Source of the DNA: Pithys albifrons albifrons
Taxonomy: Eukaryota > Chordata > Aves > Passeriformes > Thamnophilidae
NCBI RefSeq assembly: GCF_047495875.1
Contig: NC_092459.1
Coordinates: 91,001,560-91,065,559, forward strand
DNA length: 64,000 nucleotides
Direction: 5' to 3'
Program-made: the position numbers and the translations under genes
Shown: in pieces, positions 45,301 through 54,239 of the stretch
How positions within the stretch are numbered: the first letter of the stretch is position 1
Layout of the letters: every line of letters begins with the position of its first letter
The notes under the pieces: model-generated
Told to the model about the DNA's origin: nothing
The model's database searches: none
Seen by the model: the letters and a program-made list of their open reading frames with translations, nothing else

Positions 45301-46421
45301 GTTAGAGGAATACACTTTTAAACTGTAAATGTTTTTAGCATTTTTTACTGCTGCACTATTTCAATATATTTTTAGTAGCAGTATTTCTTGTATTTAATAT
45401 GGAAATAAAGTGTTATAAATCTGTATATAGATTATTTTCGCTTTGCATGTTCACTGATGTACTTACTTATATTAAATTTAAGGTATTTTTTAATTATCTA
45501 TATTTTTATTTAATTTCTTCTACCACCACAGGTTCACGCTTTAAATATCCTCCGGGCACTGTATAGGGATACACGTCTAGGTGAAAACATCATGCCTTAT
45601 GTTGCAGATGGAATAAAAGCATCAATTCTAGGGTTTATGTCACCTGTCTGGGCAGTAAGTTAGCTCTTAATCTCACTTCTCTGATTTAACAGGATATAGA
45701 TTGGTGCTGTTTAGTGAAGCTTTGTTCATGTTTGTAAACGGCAATACCACAATTTCTGGGATCTTACATGGTGTAATATTTTAAGGTACGGTGAAAAATC
45801 ATGTAGATGTGCAAAAAAGTCATAGTTTTGGTCATGTTTTTAGTTTTGTTTAATTTTTTATTTATGTGAAGTGCTGATATTCACAAAAAAAAGGTAGGGA
45901 CAAAGATTATCATATAGGTAAAAATATATCTGGCTTTTCAATTTAGAGTCTGTGCACCTACCCAGTAAGGAGTGCATTCACATTCATTCTCACTGTTACT
46001 CTGCTCTTCAGTAAAAGATTCCATATGGCATATTCAGGTAGAACATTTCATGATCTACTATGCATAAGGGTGAATGTTTTGAATCACTAGAAATCTGGGT
46101 GTATCCCTTGTATTAAAATGGGCATCTCCAAAGAACCTGAACTTTCTTTTAGTGTCATCTTGATTTGAAAGGTGCTGTGAGTTAATTGTTTCCATGTGCT
46201 GACCTCTGAATGGTAGGCATGTTTTTCACTCAGCTGTTCTTCTTTTTGACCATACATTAGTGGTTGTATTTAAAAAAATAGTACATTTTAAAGGGATTTT
46301 TAAAGCATAGTTCATATTTTTTCCTTTAGGTAAGAAATTCATCTACGCTTCTTTTTAGTGCTCTGATTACAAGAATTTTTGGGGTTAAAAGAGGAAAAGA
46401 TGAAAATTCAAAAAAAAACAG
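12252..46421 (+). CDS. THADA: THADA, 25 coding exons; 3' part outside window
   Basis: THADA is the large HEAT/armadillo-type partner of the tRNA methyltransferase FTSJ1, like Trm732 with Trm7 in yeast. The complex 2'-O-methylates position 32 of certain tRNAs. Roles in calcium handling and energy balance have also been described. The joined exons give 1269 residues plus two bases without a stop or frameshift, and align along the length of human THADA up to the segment ending KTNR in human and KKNR here. Highly conserved landmarks are [14 protein letters not shown] (about residue 1045, coding exon 20) and [14 protein letters not shown] (end of coding exon 22); both belong to the DUF2428 core. 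The start MVLKKKKE matches the lysine-rich human N terminus. About 680 C-terminal residues lie beyond the window. The likely promoter is the CpG island at 10895-11300. This entry spans introns; the exons are listed separately. Confidence 0.96.
12673..12722 (-). mobile_element. CR1 3' tail remnant, antisense
   Basis: AATCACAGAATGATTGGAAG followed by TTCTGGAGGTCATCTTGAG is the reverse complement of the CR1 3' terminus. It is about 50 bases and lies in THADA intron 1, 30 bases before a sense CR1 fragment. Confidence 0.7.
12752..12970 (+). mobile_element. CR1 LINE 3' fragment, sense
   Basis: AAACATCAGGAAAGACTGTG, GACTGAGCACTGGCACAG, GAGCAGTGGGATTGGACCAG and ATGACCTACAGAGGTCCCTT follow one another as in the CR1 3' region. 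The copy is diverged and lies in THADA intron 1. Confidence 0.85.
13209..13303 (+). CDS. THADA: THADA coding exon 2
   Basis: Acceptor AAATGTAG, donor AAACAA|GTAAGA, phases 1 to 0, residues 26-57. The segment [15 protein letters not shown] is nearly the same as human ([14 protein letters not shown]). Confidence 0.95.
13720..13850 (+). CDS. THADA: THADA coding exon 3
   Basis: Acceptor TGATTACAG, donor AGCAAG|GTAAAA, phases 0 to 2, residues 58-100. It contains [13 protein letters not shown], matching human [13 protein letters not shown]. Confidence 0.95.
14602..14750 (+). CDS. THADA: THADA coding exon 4
   Basis: Acceptor CCTTTGCAG, donor AGCATAG|GTACAG, phases 2 to 1, residues 101-150. It contains [15 protein letters not shown] and SCMEDFS, matching human QEELNTTDLYSYRKV and SCMENFN. 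Confidence 0.95.
14897..14929 (+). CDS. THADA: THADA coding exon 5 (33-base exon)
   Basis: A very small exon of 33 bases. Acceptor TTTCCTCTAG, donor GAAGAAG|GTAAAC, phases 1 to 1, residues 151-161 ([10 protein letters not shown]). It corresponds to human RASVNNLLKN. It is a multiple of three, so skipping it would keep the frame. Confidence 0.9.
15162..15210 (+). CDS. THADA: THADA coding exon 6 (GC donor)
   Basis: A 49-base exon. Acceptor TTTTCACTAG, phases 1 to 2, residues 162-177 ([15 protein letters not shown]; human LHFLQKSLIEILEEN). The donor is GC instead of GT: AAACAG|GCAAGT. The frame and the homology on both sides require this junction. Confidence 0.92.
16050..16240 (+). CDS. THADA: THADA coding exon 7
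   Basis: Acceptor TTTTTCCACAG, donor ATGGATG|GTAAGT, phases 2 to 1, residues 178-241. It contains [20 protein letters not shown] (human QTQLMNDLLVGIRVSMMLVQ) and [10 protein letters not shown] (human QGNLWKTSDS). Confidence 0.95.
16906..17000 (+). CDS. THADA: THADA coding exon 8
   Basis: Acceptor CCATATAG, donor TCCTTG|GTAAGT, phases 1 to 0, residues 242-273. It contains [16 protein letters not shown], matching human LLQTVQSTSGLAIILF. Confidence 0.95.
17292..17512 (+). CDS. THADA: THADA coding exon 9
   Basis: Acceptor TGCTGTTCCAG, donor AGCTCAGA|GTAAGT, phases 0 to 2, residues 274-346. It contains [20 protein letters not shown] (human GTLAMLDWQNGSMGRSGEAL). The upstream frame is open back to 17052, but that part is intron. 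Confidence 0.95.
17571..18128 (+). mobile_element. CR1 LINE, 3' 560 bases, sense
   Basis: The best preserved CR1 in the window, in THADA intron 9. It is 5' truncated inside ORF2. The frame 17575-17823 still encodes the end of the ORF2 protein ([28 protein letters not shown]) before a premature TAG. The 3' UTR follows with GGTTGGACTTGATGATCTCA and the terminal CGATTCTATGATC. It shares the gene's orientation. Confidence 0.95.
18607..18738. repeat. Perfect 66-bp tandem duplication
   Basis: Two adjacent identical 66-base copies (18607-18672 and 18673-18738), each beginning GGTCAGTTTTGTGATTTTTA and ending GTATGGCAAT. I see no mismatch between them. It lies in THADA intron 9, about 480 bases after the CR1 copy. 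The unit length is a multiple of three, so the chance ORF across it holds the same 22-residue block twice. Confidence 0.97.
19093..19784 (+). CDS. THADA: THADA coding exon 10 (largest, 692 bases)
   Basis: Acceptor CTTTTTAAAAG, donor AATCTGG|GTAAGA, phases 2 to 1, residues 347-577. It is the largest exon in the window. Blocks nearly identical to human include [45 protein letters not shown] and [11 protein letters not shown]. It ends in [11 protein letters not shown] where the human protein carries a slightly longer insert before [13 protein letters not shown]. Confidence 0.96.
20435..20586 (+). CDS. THADA: THADA coding exon 11
   Basis: Acceptor TTTCTTTTAG, donor CAGTCAG|GTAAAG, phases 1 to 0, residues 578-628. 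It contains [20 protein letters not shown], nearly the same as human. Confidence 0.96.
20734..20889 (+). CDS. THADA: THADA coding exon 12
   Basis: Acceptor ATCTTTCAG, donor AGAAAG|GTAATT, phases 0 to 0, residues 629-680. It contains [20 protein letters not shown] (human [20 protein letters not shown]). In-frame length of 156 bases. Confidence 0.96.
22073..22195 (+). CDS. THADA: THADA coding exon 13
   Basis: Acceptor TTGTTTTAAAAG, donor ATAAA|GTAAGT, phases 0 to 0, residues 681-721. It contains [17 protein letters not shown], identical to human over that stretch, then a more divergent Lys/Glu-rich part ending LQQYK. Confidence 0.95.
23085..23208 (+). CDS. THADA: THADA coding exon 14
   Basis: Acceptor TGATTTTCAG, donor CCAAAAG|GTGAGA, phases 0 to 1, residues 722-762. 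It contains [20 protein letters not shown] (human LFPGSSYSTRFSALTILGSI). Confidence 0.95.
24613..24761 (+). CDS. THADA: THADA coding exon 15
   Basis: Acceptor CTTTGTACAG, donor TTTCCAG|GTATGG, phases 1 to 0, residues 763-812. It contains [20 protein letters not shown], matching human RFQTLMECFTSTFEDVKILA. Confidence 0.93.
25575..25785 (+). CDS. THADA: THADA coding exon 16
   Basis: Acceptor TTTTTTTTAG, donor TTGGCAG|GTAAGA, phases 0 to 1, residues 813-882. It contains [19 protein letters not shown], identical to human, followed by a variable part ([13 protein letters not shown]) and VEKNTLA. Confidence 0.95.
27130..27265 (+). CDS. THADA: THADA coding exon 17
   Basis: Acceptor AAATTTTAG, donor CTTTAA|GTAAGT, phases 1 to 2, residues 883-927. 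It contains [20 protein letters not shown], nearly identical to human. Confidence 0.95.
27613..27749 (+). CDS. THADA: THADA coding exon 18
   Basis: Acceptor TTTTTTGTAAAG, donor GATCCAG|GTAAAG, phases 2 to 1, residues 928-973. It contains [20 protein letters not shown], matching human [20 protein letters not shown]. Confidence 0.95.
28169..28327 (+). CDS. THADA: THADA coding exon 19
   Basis: Acceptor AATGGGCAG, donor ATGAGAG|GTAAAT, phases 1 to 1, residues 974-1026. It contains [17 protein letters not shown] (human EIQPRDTNDYFNQAKIL), then a polar, divergent linker. A multiple of three in length. Confidence 0.94.
28821..28877. repeat. 24-bp direct repeat, 2.4 copies
   Basis: GAAATTGTGCCTTAGACTGA plus four bases occurs at 28821 and 28845, followed by a partial third copy GAAATTGTG at 28869. 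The two full copies differ by one base (TGAA versus TAAA at the end). It lies in THADA intron 19. Confidence 0.9.
29050..29068 (+). promoter_or_regulatory. Candidate CTCF site
   Basis: CGGCCACCAGGTGGGGGTG closely fits the CTCF core (GGCCACCAGGGGGCGC-like). It sits in a short GC-richer patch (about 29000-29170) within AT-rich intron 19, 400 bases before coding exon 20. Motif match only; binding is not shown. Confidence 0.45.
29480..29637 (+). CDS. THADA: THADA coding exon 20 (DUF2428 core)
   Basis: Acceptor TTATTTTCAAG, donor GAACAG|GTAGGG, phases 1 to 0, residues 1027-1079. It contains [20 protein letters not shown], identical to human, within the DUF2428 core shared with yeast Trm732. Confidence 0.96.
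29745..29812 (+). mobile_element. CR1 3' tail remnant, sense
   Basis: GAGTTGGACTTGATCCTTTT, GGGTCCCTTCCAACTCAG and TGTGATTCTGTA form the last 60-70 bases of a CR1 element, in intron 20. Confidence 0.75.
30800..30856 (+). mobile_element. CR1 3' tail remnant, sense
   Basis: GGAGTTGGACTTTGTGATCC, TGCCCCTCCAAATTCAGG and TATTCTGTGAA match a CR1 3' end, more diverged than the one at 29745. Intron 20. Confidence 0.65.
34439..34548 (+). CDS. THADA: THADA coding exon 21 (DUF2428 core)
   Basis: Acceptor CTTTTTTTTTAG, donor TTTCCAG|GTACAA, phases 0 to 2, residues 1080-1115. It contains [20 protein letters not shown] (human [20 protein letters not shown]). Confidence 0.96.
36078..36118 (+). mobile_element. 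CR1 3' tail remnant, sense
   Basis: CTGATCTTTAAGGTCTTTTC followed by CAACAGAAACCATTCTATGA matches the last 40 bases of a CR1 element. The upstream part to about 36020 may belong to the same copy but is too diverged to assign. Confidence 0.65.
37638..37770 (+). mobile_element. Possible old tRNA-derived SINE (MIR-like)
   Basis: GATAACCTAGTGGTTAGGGA resembles the tRNA A-box head of MIR/CORE-type SINEs (TAGTGGTTA). About 80 bases later CTTGGCCAATTTGTCTGTCC resembles the MIR body segment on 'cttaacctctctgtgcc'. The middle part is too diverged to be sure, and the match could be chance. Confidence 0.35.
41427..41559 (+). CDS. THADA: THADA coding exon 22 (DUF2428 core motif)
   Basis: Acceptor TTTGATGTAG, donor ATACAG|GTACCA, phases 2 to 0, residues 1116-1160. 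It carries the best conserved motif of the family, [14 protein letters not shown], preceded by [13 protein letters not shown]. It is followed by two candidate next exons: the normal one at 44295 and an in-frame alternative terminal exon at 43571. Confidence 0.96.
41560..44294. other. THADA intron 22 (2.7 kb)
   Basis: It contains the candidate alternative terminal exon (43571-43708). A weak trace of an antisense CR1 3' end (TTCATAGAATTGTAAAATGG) lies near 41912. A C run sits near 43467-43474 and a long T-rich tract precedes coding exon 23 (about 44240-44284). The rest is unremarkable. Confidence 0.55.
43571..43708 (+). other. Candidate alternative terminal exon of THADA
   Basis: An excellent acceptor (CTACACTTCATTTGACTTGCAG) precedes 45 codons that join in phase 0 to coding exon 22 and end in a TAG at 43706-43708. 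The coded tail (starting [16 protein letters not shown], ending DLDKFNKSY) does not resemble the normal next exon. AATAAA occurs at about 44045-44050, a plausible polyadenylation signal. The same frame is open 75 bases upstream to an ATG at 43496. If used, it would give a THADA of about 1205 residues lacking the C-terminal part. I know of no such isoform; this is inference from sequence only. Confidence 0.3.
44295..44408 (+). CDS. THADA: THADA coding exon 23
   Basis: Acceptor TTTACTTTATGTAG after a T-rich tract, donor CCACAG|GTAAAA, phases 0 to 0, residues 1161-1198. It contains [20 protein letters not shown] and KELISLA, matching human [20 protein letters not shown]. Confidence 0.96.
44409..46329. 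other. THADA introns 23 and 24, non-exonic parts
   Basis: AT-rich introns of 1123 and 675 bases on either side of coding exon 24. No repeat, RNA gene or further exon is recognised. AATAAA near 45402 lies in intron 23, with no exon in front of it that I can support. Confidence 0.55.
45532..45654 (+). CDS. THADA: THADA coding exon 24
   Basis: Acceptor CTACCACCACAG, donor TGGGCA|GTAAGT, phases 0 to 0, residues 1199-1239. It contains [20 protein letters not shown], nearly identical to human, and ends SPVWA. Confidence 0.96.
46330..46421 (+). CDS. THADA: THADA coding exon 25 (last in window)
   Basis: Acceptor TTTTCCTTTAG, donor AAAACAG|GTAAGC, phases 0 to 2, residues 1240-1269. It contains [20 protein letters not shown], identical to human, then KDENSKKNR. 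The next human exon begins with a MTGREFF block, for which I see no match before the window ends. Confidence 0.96.
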
Positions 46422-48979
46422 GTAAGCTTCACTTTGTACCATGTGTAAGTTTGAAAACATGACCTTAGCCAACAATTTGAAAGTGTTGCTTTCGTTATGG
46501 ATATACTTGAATCACGATGTTACAAAAACATCTAGCTCTGCTTCAGCTGTGTTGCCAAGAAATAAGTGGTAGGGCCAAAAATATCTGCTGTTAAACCCAG
46601 AGTTAATTTGTACTCGTGTGCAATTTCACAGAAGGGGAATGTTGCTGAGAGATTTTGCTACCAGTGGCCCTTCCAAATACCCGGTGGCTTTTTGGTCCCA
46701 AACTAGCCCATAGCTCTTGACAGCAAAGAGAGAGTGTGAAAGAGAAGAGAAATAGTGGTTACATGTGTGTTCACTTTCCTCTAGGGCAGGTCTGGAGGTA
46801 ATTGCACTCCTGCTAATTTGATATTTTTCCATTTAGTCTTCTTACTCTAAAACACTTGTCTCTTTCCTCCAAGCTCCAAGAATTGCAGCTTGCAAAGCCG
46901 TTTCTCTTCCAAGGGATTCTGCCCTTGGATTTTGTAGTCCAGCTTCAAATCCCCTACTGTTTCACTTTCTTATGTAAACCCAATTCTCTGACTGCTAAAA
47001 CTCCTTAGTCCTGAGCATTCCTGTATCTTTGCAACCTCCAGTTAGTGCACAAGTGCCCCCATGTTTTCTTTGGCCTTCAGCTGCTTACTTTAGCTTTTGC
47101 AGCAAACGAAGCATGTCCGTGCCCTGTGCTCTGTAACTGAGGTTTCTGCTCTGGGGGGGATGTGAAAATAACCCTGGACGCAGAATAAACTCATTAAAAA
47201 ATACTCCTGGGTAAGCCTGTGGGGCCATGATGTGGGCACGGTATGGATATTATGGTAACCATTTCAGAAATTCCTAATGGATTTTCCCATCACAGGCAAG
47301 GTATGCAATTTCTGAAAGAAGGCAATTGTTACGATTTACCTTCAAAAATTCCACTCCTTTTTGCTCATTATATAGTGGTTCCTTACTGTTGATCTATGCA
47401 GCTAATACAATTTTCATGCATATTATGAAAAACTAAATGTCCTGATATGATACCAGTCTTTCATCTTTTGCATGTTCTATAGGTGCCAATTGATTTCAGG
47501 TATCACTTGAAAAAATTAGTTAATACATGTGTATGAACATGAGGAAGAAATACAGGTGGGAGACTGGAGGGAGATTTCCCTTAAAAATAACTCCTTCCCC
47601 ACCAAATGATTGGAACATTAGGTCCCCTGCTGCATGAAATTATTCCTGCTTAGTCATAAACCCAAATCACTTCTTGCCCAAACCTGGAACTCATTCCTAT
47701 AACCCCTGAAACCCGAGCAAAGCGATAAAAAATGTTTTTTATTTCTTACCTTCTCACACTGGTTTTGTAACGGTGTTTAAAGTTGGGGATTTTTTCTTTA
47801 ATTTTTATGTTGTGTGCTTACTGAAGGAGGTACACACCTCAGCTTTTTAAAGTTTGTATCCGGTGGAAAGTCAGTGCACTAACTTCTGCAGTGGGAAGGC
47901 AAACTGACTTCTCAAATGCATGCAGCGTGATGACATATGGAATCTGAGATTTCTGTTTGTGAAGCTGCAGAAAGTAATGCATTTGAGCATCTCTTGGGGA
48001 TGGGACATAACAGAGTGAAGGAAAGGAATCTTTTACATAGCTGAATTAAATTTATTAATAATAATGTTAATTTTTATGTGACTGGCACTTTTGACTTGCT
48101 TCTCTGAAGCTTTTTGCTTACAGTAATTTCTTTGTAGTTATTTTGACCAAAAAGATGTCCAAACTATGCTAGCTTTCTGTTCTTCATTTATTCATTTAGT
48201 AGTTTTGCATTAAACATTGCATGTAGTTACTTTCTACTGTTCCCTACATGTAGTTGTCAATACCATGAAACAGGGAAGGGTGAGACACTTTAAAGACAGG
48301 TCACTGAGATAGAGGAGATATGAAAACAGACAGAGATTTGATTTCTAACTTCTGTCTCTGCAGGAGAACCCTGCCGGTGGGTATAAACCGGGTTGTGTTT
48401 GGGAAGAGACGGGTCTGTGTTTCTGTGGTTTGGCACCACGAGGTGTCACCGTTGCTGCACAGCTCCCTGCAGCCCCATCCCGGGGGTGCAACTGTGCTTG
48501 GGCACTTCGAAAGCACTAAATGGCTTTTGTTGAGTGTTTTGCAGGAACAGAATTCATATATTAAAGTAATTTTTTCCACTCCTTTTAAGTTAGGCTATTC
48601 TGGGCCATTCTGGACATCTTTCTAAAAGACTTTCTGCCTGTTTTCTCAAGAAGAGTTTCTATGAAACTGATAAAATCAGGGTGGTGGAGAGTTTGTGTAG
48701 ATGTTCAGAAGTAAGCTGTACTGGAAGATTAAGTATCAATGCATCCTTTTTAATGTGAGCATCAAGAAAAAATTATGAATTGCAAAATTAATACGTGACA
48801 AATAACAACTGTATGCAGCTCTTGCAAGTAGAAGAGAGAGAAGTTGTGTGAAAACTGTTTGCAATGAGCCATGCAATTATCCAGGTTGAGCTTTCTCTTT
48901 CTAGTGAAAAGGAGGTTAGAAGTCTCTGGAATTTCTCTTTCACAGAAAGACTGTATCAAAACTTCTAATGCAGCTGCAA

Positions 48980-49014
48980 GTGTGTGTGTGTGTCTGTATA
49001 TATGTGTGTGTGTA
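48980..49014. repeat. TG/TA microsatellite
   Basis: Alternating TG runs interrupted by CTGTATATA, in intron 25. The purest run is six TG units near 48980. Confidence 0.8.
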
Positions 49015-49536
49015 TCTAGCTAAATGATACTCTGAATTTCAGAGACTTTACATTTGGAAAATGGTCCAGTTAACACCAGTAGAGGATTTAGTTTAGGTTT
49101 TGTATACTTGATTTGGGAATATAATTTTCTTAAATGGTCTTCTTGGAATGAGATTATAGCCACATAAATACAAAGTAGTTAGGAAGGGTTGGAAAGAAGT
49201 CTCTGCAATGTGCCCATTCATATTTGTTTACAGCATGTGTGCTCTGCATATAGATATGTCACAGTGTGTGCTCCAGAGAAAATAACCATCCTTTCTCCAA
49301 GCCCTTCACAGCACAGGTGTTTATGTAATGTAGTCAGTCACTTCATACTTGCAGGATGTTAGGTCTGCATCCTGATTTTGCATGGCTACTGTGGTATCAG
49401 CTGTGAGCTGTTGCCCAGCCCCACTGCTGTTCAACACTTGGACTGGGACCTTCCCTCCACCCTGCCAGTGGCTCTGGGGAAGGGGCTGCCATGGCCCCAG
49501 CGCCCAGGCACGCCCTCCTGCTGGCTGCTCTGCAAT

Positions 49537-49870
49537 CTCAGAATCATGGAATGGTTTGGGTGCTTAAAGACCATTTAGTTCCCACCCTCCTGGCCATGGG
49601 CAGGGCCACCTTCCACTAGACCAGGTTGCTCAAAACTCCATTCAACCTGGCCTTGAATAATGCCAGGGACAGGGTGTCCACAAATTCTGCAGGCAACCTG
49701 TTCCAGTGTCTCACCACCCTCACAGTGAAGAATTTCTTCCTAATATCTAATCTAATCCTGCCCTCTGTCACTTTGAAGCCATTCCCCCTTGTCCTATCAC
49801 CCCATGCCCTTGCCAGAAGTCTCTCTCCAGCTGTCTTGTAGGCACCACCCTCAGGAGCTTGTTGAAGACC
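49537..49870 (-). mobile_element. CR1 LINE fragment (3' end), antisense
   Basis: The + strand begins CAGAATCATGGAATGGTTTG and continues with the reverse-complement CR1 3' region: GACCAGGTTGCTCAAAACTC, CCTGTTCCAGTGTCTCACCA, AAGAATTTCTTCCTAATATC and CCATTCCCCCTTGTCCTATC. Moderately diverged and 5' truncated. It is inserted in intron 25 against the gene's direction. Confidence 0.93.
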
Positions 49871-52800
49871 CAAATACTACTCTTGGTTTAATGCAAGTTG
49901 ATCAAACAGGACTTGAGACAACAGTGAGTTCTGTAGGTCAATGAGTTTTTTCTCTCATTTTTTTATAAGATCACCACTTCCGGTTTTCCTGTGCAATCAG
50001 TATGCAATATAGATTTGTTCATTCTATGCCTTTTTTAAGAAACTGAGGTGTGGTGTATGCTTAATAGTTCTGTTTCTTTCATGGCATTTGTTTTTTCAGT
50101 AACTGTTGCTACAGATTGCCAATCATCTAAAGTAAATGTTTGCTGTAGTTGATTGTAAACTGCAGTGTTCATCACATGAAAAAATAGGATGTCTTGAAAT
50201 TGAGATATATATTGTGATATTTTGATTCTTATGTACAGGTCTGGATTAACTAATTTATATATAAAGTCAACTAAATTAATTTTGAAATGTAATTAAATTA
50301 CTCATCATAGAGGAATTCTCTTCTGTCCAAATGAGTTACAGTAGTAATAGTGATACTTTCATCTAAACCTTTACACAGATACATATATATACGTGTGTGT
50401 CTATATATGCACATATATGAGACCGTTTTGATCTTGTAGCACAATGCTAATTAAAGCTGTTATTGCTTGTTAGTGGAAAAGATACTTGTCATCAGACATT
50501 TAAGGAGACTCTTTTATCAAATTCCCAGTATTTCTGGCTTTTTTATTTTTTTAAGGATGTGCATGATCAGGAATTGCCTTTGAGACATTTTGCCACTTGG
50601 CTTAGAACAAGCTTCAGTCTTTAGGGTAATAAAAAGGGATCATCCTGGTCCATCTGAAAATTGGAATATAAGTGTTGTGAACTCCTCAGAAAGGGTAACC
50701 AGTGGACTCAGGTAGAGGCTGGGGTTCAAAGAAAGAATGGGGGCTGTGGAGAATTCCCAGTGGTTCTCACCTTGGTGGAGGAGGTTCCAATATGGAATGG
50801 CTTCAACTCTTTGTTTAAAAAATAGGTTTTAAAGCCTGGCTGGAATGGTACAGTGCGACCTGGTGATTTTTACAGTTTGTAAGCAGTGTATATATGTATA
50901 TAGTTGTATTTTGGGAAGGGGAAGTTCTTGTGTATTTATAGCCAAGTGAAGGGAAAATGCATATACAGAAAAATACTTAGCTGTCAACACAAATTTTCTG
51001 TGGTGTAAATATGGAAATTTGAGTGTGAATGCTGCCATCTTCTCAGTGCCTTATTTGAAAAGAAAGAAACAACTTTTATTGCCATCTATGTAGTTCTTGA
51101 AGTCTTAATTTTCATTTATAGCTGTCAGTAAATGTTGATGACTATAACATCAATCTCTTAGAAAGGGGAAACTTACCTTTTTAATTACAATACAATGAAA
51201 ACTATGAAGATGCACTGTTGGCTTTGAGGCAGTCAACATGCACAACTGCCCTCTGCTTTCCTTGTTTTTGTTGCAAGTTGAGTGTTCAGCACTTCTCAGT
51301 AACTGGTTGCTTGCACACTTGAAGGTCACTGAGTAAAATCAAATTAACTTTTAAAAACCTAAGCTGGGGGGTTTCTCCTAAGTTGTATGCTTTTTCTTTA
51401 ACATTCAGGTTTTATATGACTAAGGTTTTTAAGACCATAAAGACTTTCATTTTACACTGTGAAGAGTTAAAGGAAAACACTGCAAATGGAATATCTTAAT
51501 GCAAACCTCTCTTTTCAGAATGTTATCCCTAAATTAAATGAAACAGGTATTATCTTCCTTTTCTCTAAGCTACTCTAGAGTTGTATCTTAAAGTACATAA
51601 AGTACATTATAAGTACATGATTCCTGTTGAATGTTTCTTTTCTCGCAGGCTAACACTTCTGATTTTCCTAACTTAACAGCTAAAAAACCTGTCTTATGTC
51701 ACTGAAGTTTTGTCAGTCCTAACAGCAAGTTTATTAGACATTTGCAGTGGATCATACTGGGCTCTGGTAGGACTTCTGAGATGGGTCTGTGTTGCCCACA
51801 GAGGAGTGGCCAGGACTGTTTTGGGATAAGCCAAAATAAACTTCGGTGGCACTAATGTGGTCAAGCTGTAATGACACATCAGTGTTGTAAAATGGGATGG
51901 CTGGGGACGATGCTCAGATTGACTCCAGGCTGTAAACCCTCGGTGGTGGCTGGGAGGGACAGCACTGGCAGAGGTCCTGGTGACAGCTGAGGTACAGCCA
52001 CCTGTGCAGGGATGTGACTGCAGTGATGGGCCCAGGAGGAGCAGGGGTGAGGCAGCAAAGTGCTGAGCCTCTCATGCCAGCTCCGTGAGGGAAACACAAG
52101 TACAGCTTGATTCACAAAAGCAGCCTCTGAGCTCTGTACCTCTTGGAATGTGAGCTACAGAGGGAAGGGTTGGGATTGCTTTATCTTGGATCTTGTTAGT
52201 GATTCCCTGGTGGATTTTTCTCTGGCAACTTTGGCATGTTGCAGCTTTTCAGTTGAAATTCTGTGTCAGTGACAGGGAGGTTTCGTGAGATGACTGAGCC
52301 ATTTAAATGCCTCTGGTCCTTTTCCTCTAGCTCTTTCTGTGTCACCTTTTGCAGCCTGTTCCCTCCATGCCACCTTAGTTGTTCTGGTGAATGATTGCAA
52401 AGTAGTTCTTAAGGATTTGGTACATTGCCTTGTGAGGATGTTGTTTTTGTGAAGAAAAAAATCCCTTCCCCTTCTGTTCGCCAAAAATAGACCATGTTTA
52501 TTTTGTTCAACTTTTTTGTTTTTAATGCTCTGGCTCTTTTTTTTAAATTGACTTTGACAGATTTAGAAGACTTAATCTCAGAATTGTCTCAAGAAAACAT
52601 GCAAAAGTTCAGGCTGACTCAGATAACCCTTATCGCTTTCACTGATTAACAGTTCATCAACAATATACTTGTTTAAACATAATTTTGAACAAGCTTCCTA
52701 AGTGCCTTATAATAAGAATAATGGTGATAAGGTGCTATTAACTTGTAAATTTAAGGTAAAATTTATGAAAGTTTTGTACAGAAACAAGTTCAAAACAAGC

Positions 52801-54083
52801 TCCTAAATAAATCTCTTCCCCTTTGTGTTACTACTTCAATTACTGTGTTTGTTTTATAAGTCTAATCTAAAACTGTCTAAAATTCCCTGTAGCAGAAAGT
52901 ATGGACTGGCCTTGAGGCTGAGCATGCTCTGTCTATATAATTTCTGCAGATTTTAGGAACACAATGTGTCTCTTTTAGATAAAATGCCTAAAATCTACAG
53001 AAGAATTTTTACTTCAAGATTTTATCTTGTGCATACAGAGTCAGAAAAACAATAACCCACATAAACCCCAATCACAGATTTGGGGCCTAAAACCACAAAT
53101 CACTAGTGTGCAAATGTGCATTTGTCCTCTCCTGAACAGGGAACATCTTCATAGCATCCTGTCTTAAGTCAGCACCAGAAGACAGAAAGATGAACGTGGT
53201 AAAGTGACATGATTGAAAGTTTACTCAAAGTGAAACATAATAAAAATCTATGTGCTGGTCTGAGGTAACTTCAATCCATTCATTTGTTTGAAATAAATTA
53301 GGGGCACGATGTTAATATTCGTTTCTACCAAGTGAGTAAAATTCATTCCATGAAAACAAAAATTACTATAAACTAACTGCACAAGTAGGTAATTTATTTT
53401 CTGCTGTAGTGATAAAAGTTTTCATTAATATGAATTGATGTAATTATTCCATTTTGATCCTTGCATAATGCACATATCCCTTATTCATTAACTTCACTAT
53501 ACTGATTAAAAAGCAGGTACTCCTCACAGAAGAGAGAGAAAGTATGGGTTATTTGGAGGTAAAATTTACAATGCTAAATTTGTGGTGAGAGATTAGAGAT
53601 AATAGTGTTATAGGCAGTGGTTGAACAGAATTCTTGGAGACTTTCTAGAGATATATGCATGTATCTTAATTTTAGTTATATCTGTGTGTATCTGTGTACA
53701 TACAAATGTACACTTGTGCATATGTGTAGTTCAACTTTCTAAAAAAAGTTTGTTAAAAGTAATTATATGTAAAATAATTATTTTATTTTAAACTATGTCT
53801 TAGATACAGTTTTATATACATGCATATATAGAGGTACATTTGTCTATGTATGTCAAAATTGAGTGATGGTTAATGTTTTGATATTGATGCCAGTTTGTCT
53901 CTGATGCTGGGTTGTTGTCCCCTTATTTTTATTCTGAGCCCATTGTGTGCTTACTTCTCTTGCTAGCACAGCAGCAAAAGTGCTCTTGGGAAAAAGTGCT
54001 CTTCACAAGTTGTTTTAGTGAACTGTGTGGTGCATAATTATTCCCCCTAAGTTACACTTTTCCTGATGTATTTGTTCAATGCA

Positions 54084-54239
54084 GGTGCTCTTTCTATACC
54101 TGATTACACAAAGAGTGTAATAAATAGCAAAACAGGTATAAAGAAACTTCTAGTTAAGAGATCAAAGCAAACCAGACCATGCAGCCCTTTGGAAATCTTG
54201 GCTAGCTCTCTTGTAAATAAAAGTGCTTCTAAAGCAGAA
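54084..54239 (+). other. Orphan exon-like segment in intron 25
   Basis: A 156-base open segment is bounded by an acceptor-like TTTGTTCAATGCAG and a donor-like GCAGAAG|GTATTT. It reads in phase 1-to-1 as 52 codons of protein-like composition, with a basic part (IKKLLVKRSKQTRP) and CSPLEILASSL. It does not match THADA. Joined to coding exon 25 (phase 2) it would be read in another frame and stop after six codons (R-C-S-F-Y-T). It could be a poison exon, an exon of an unknown nested transcript, or chance. Confidence 0.2.
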
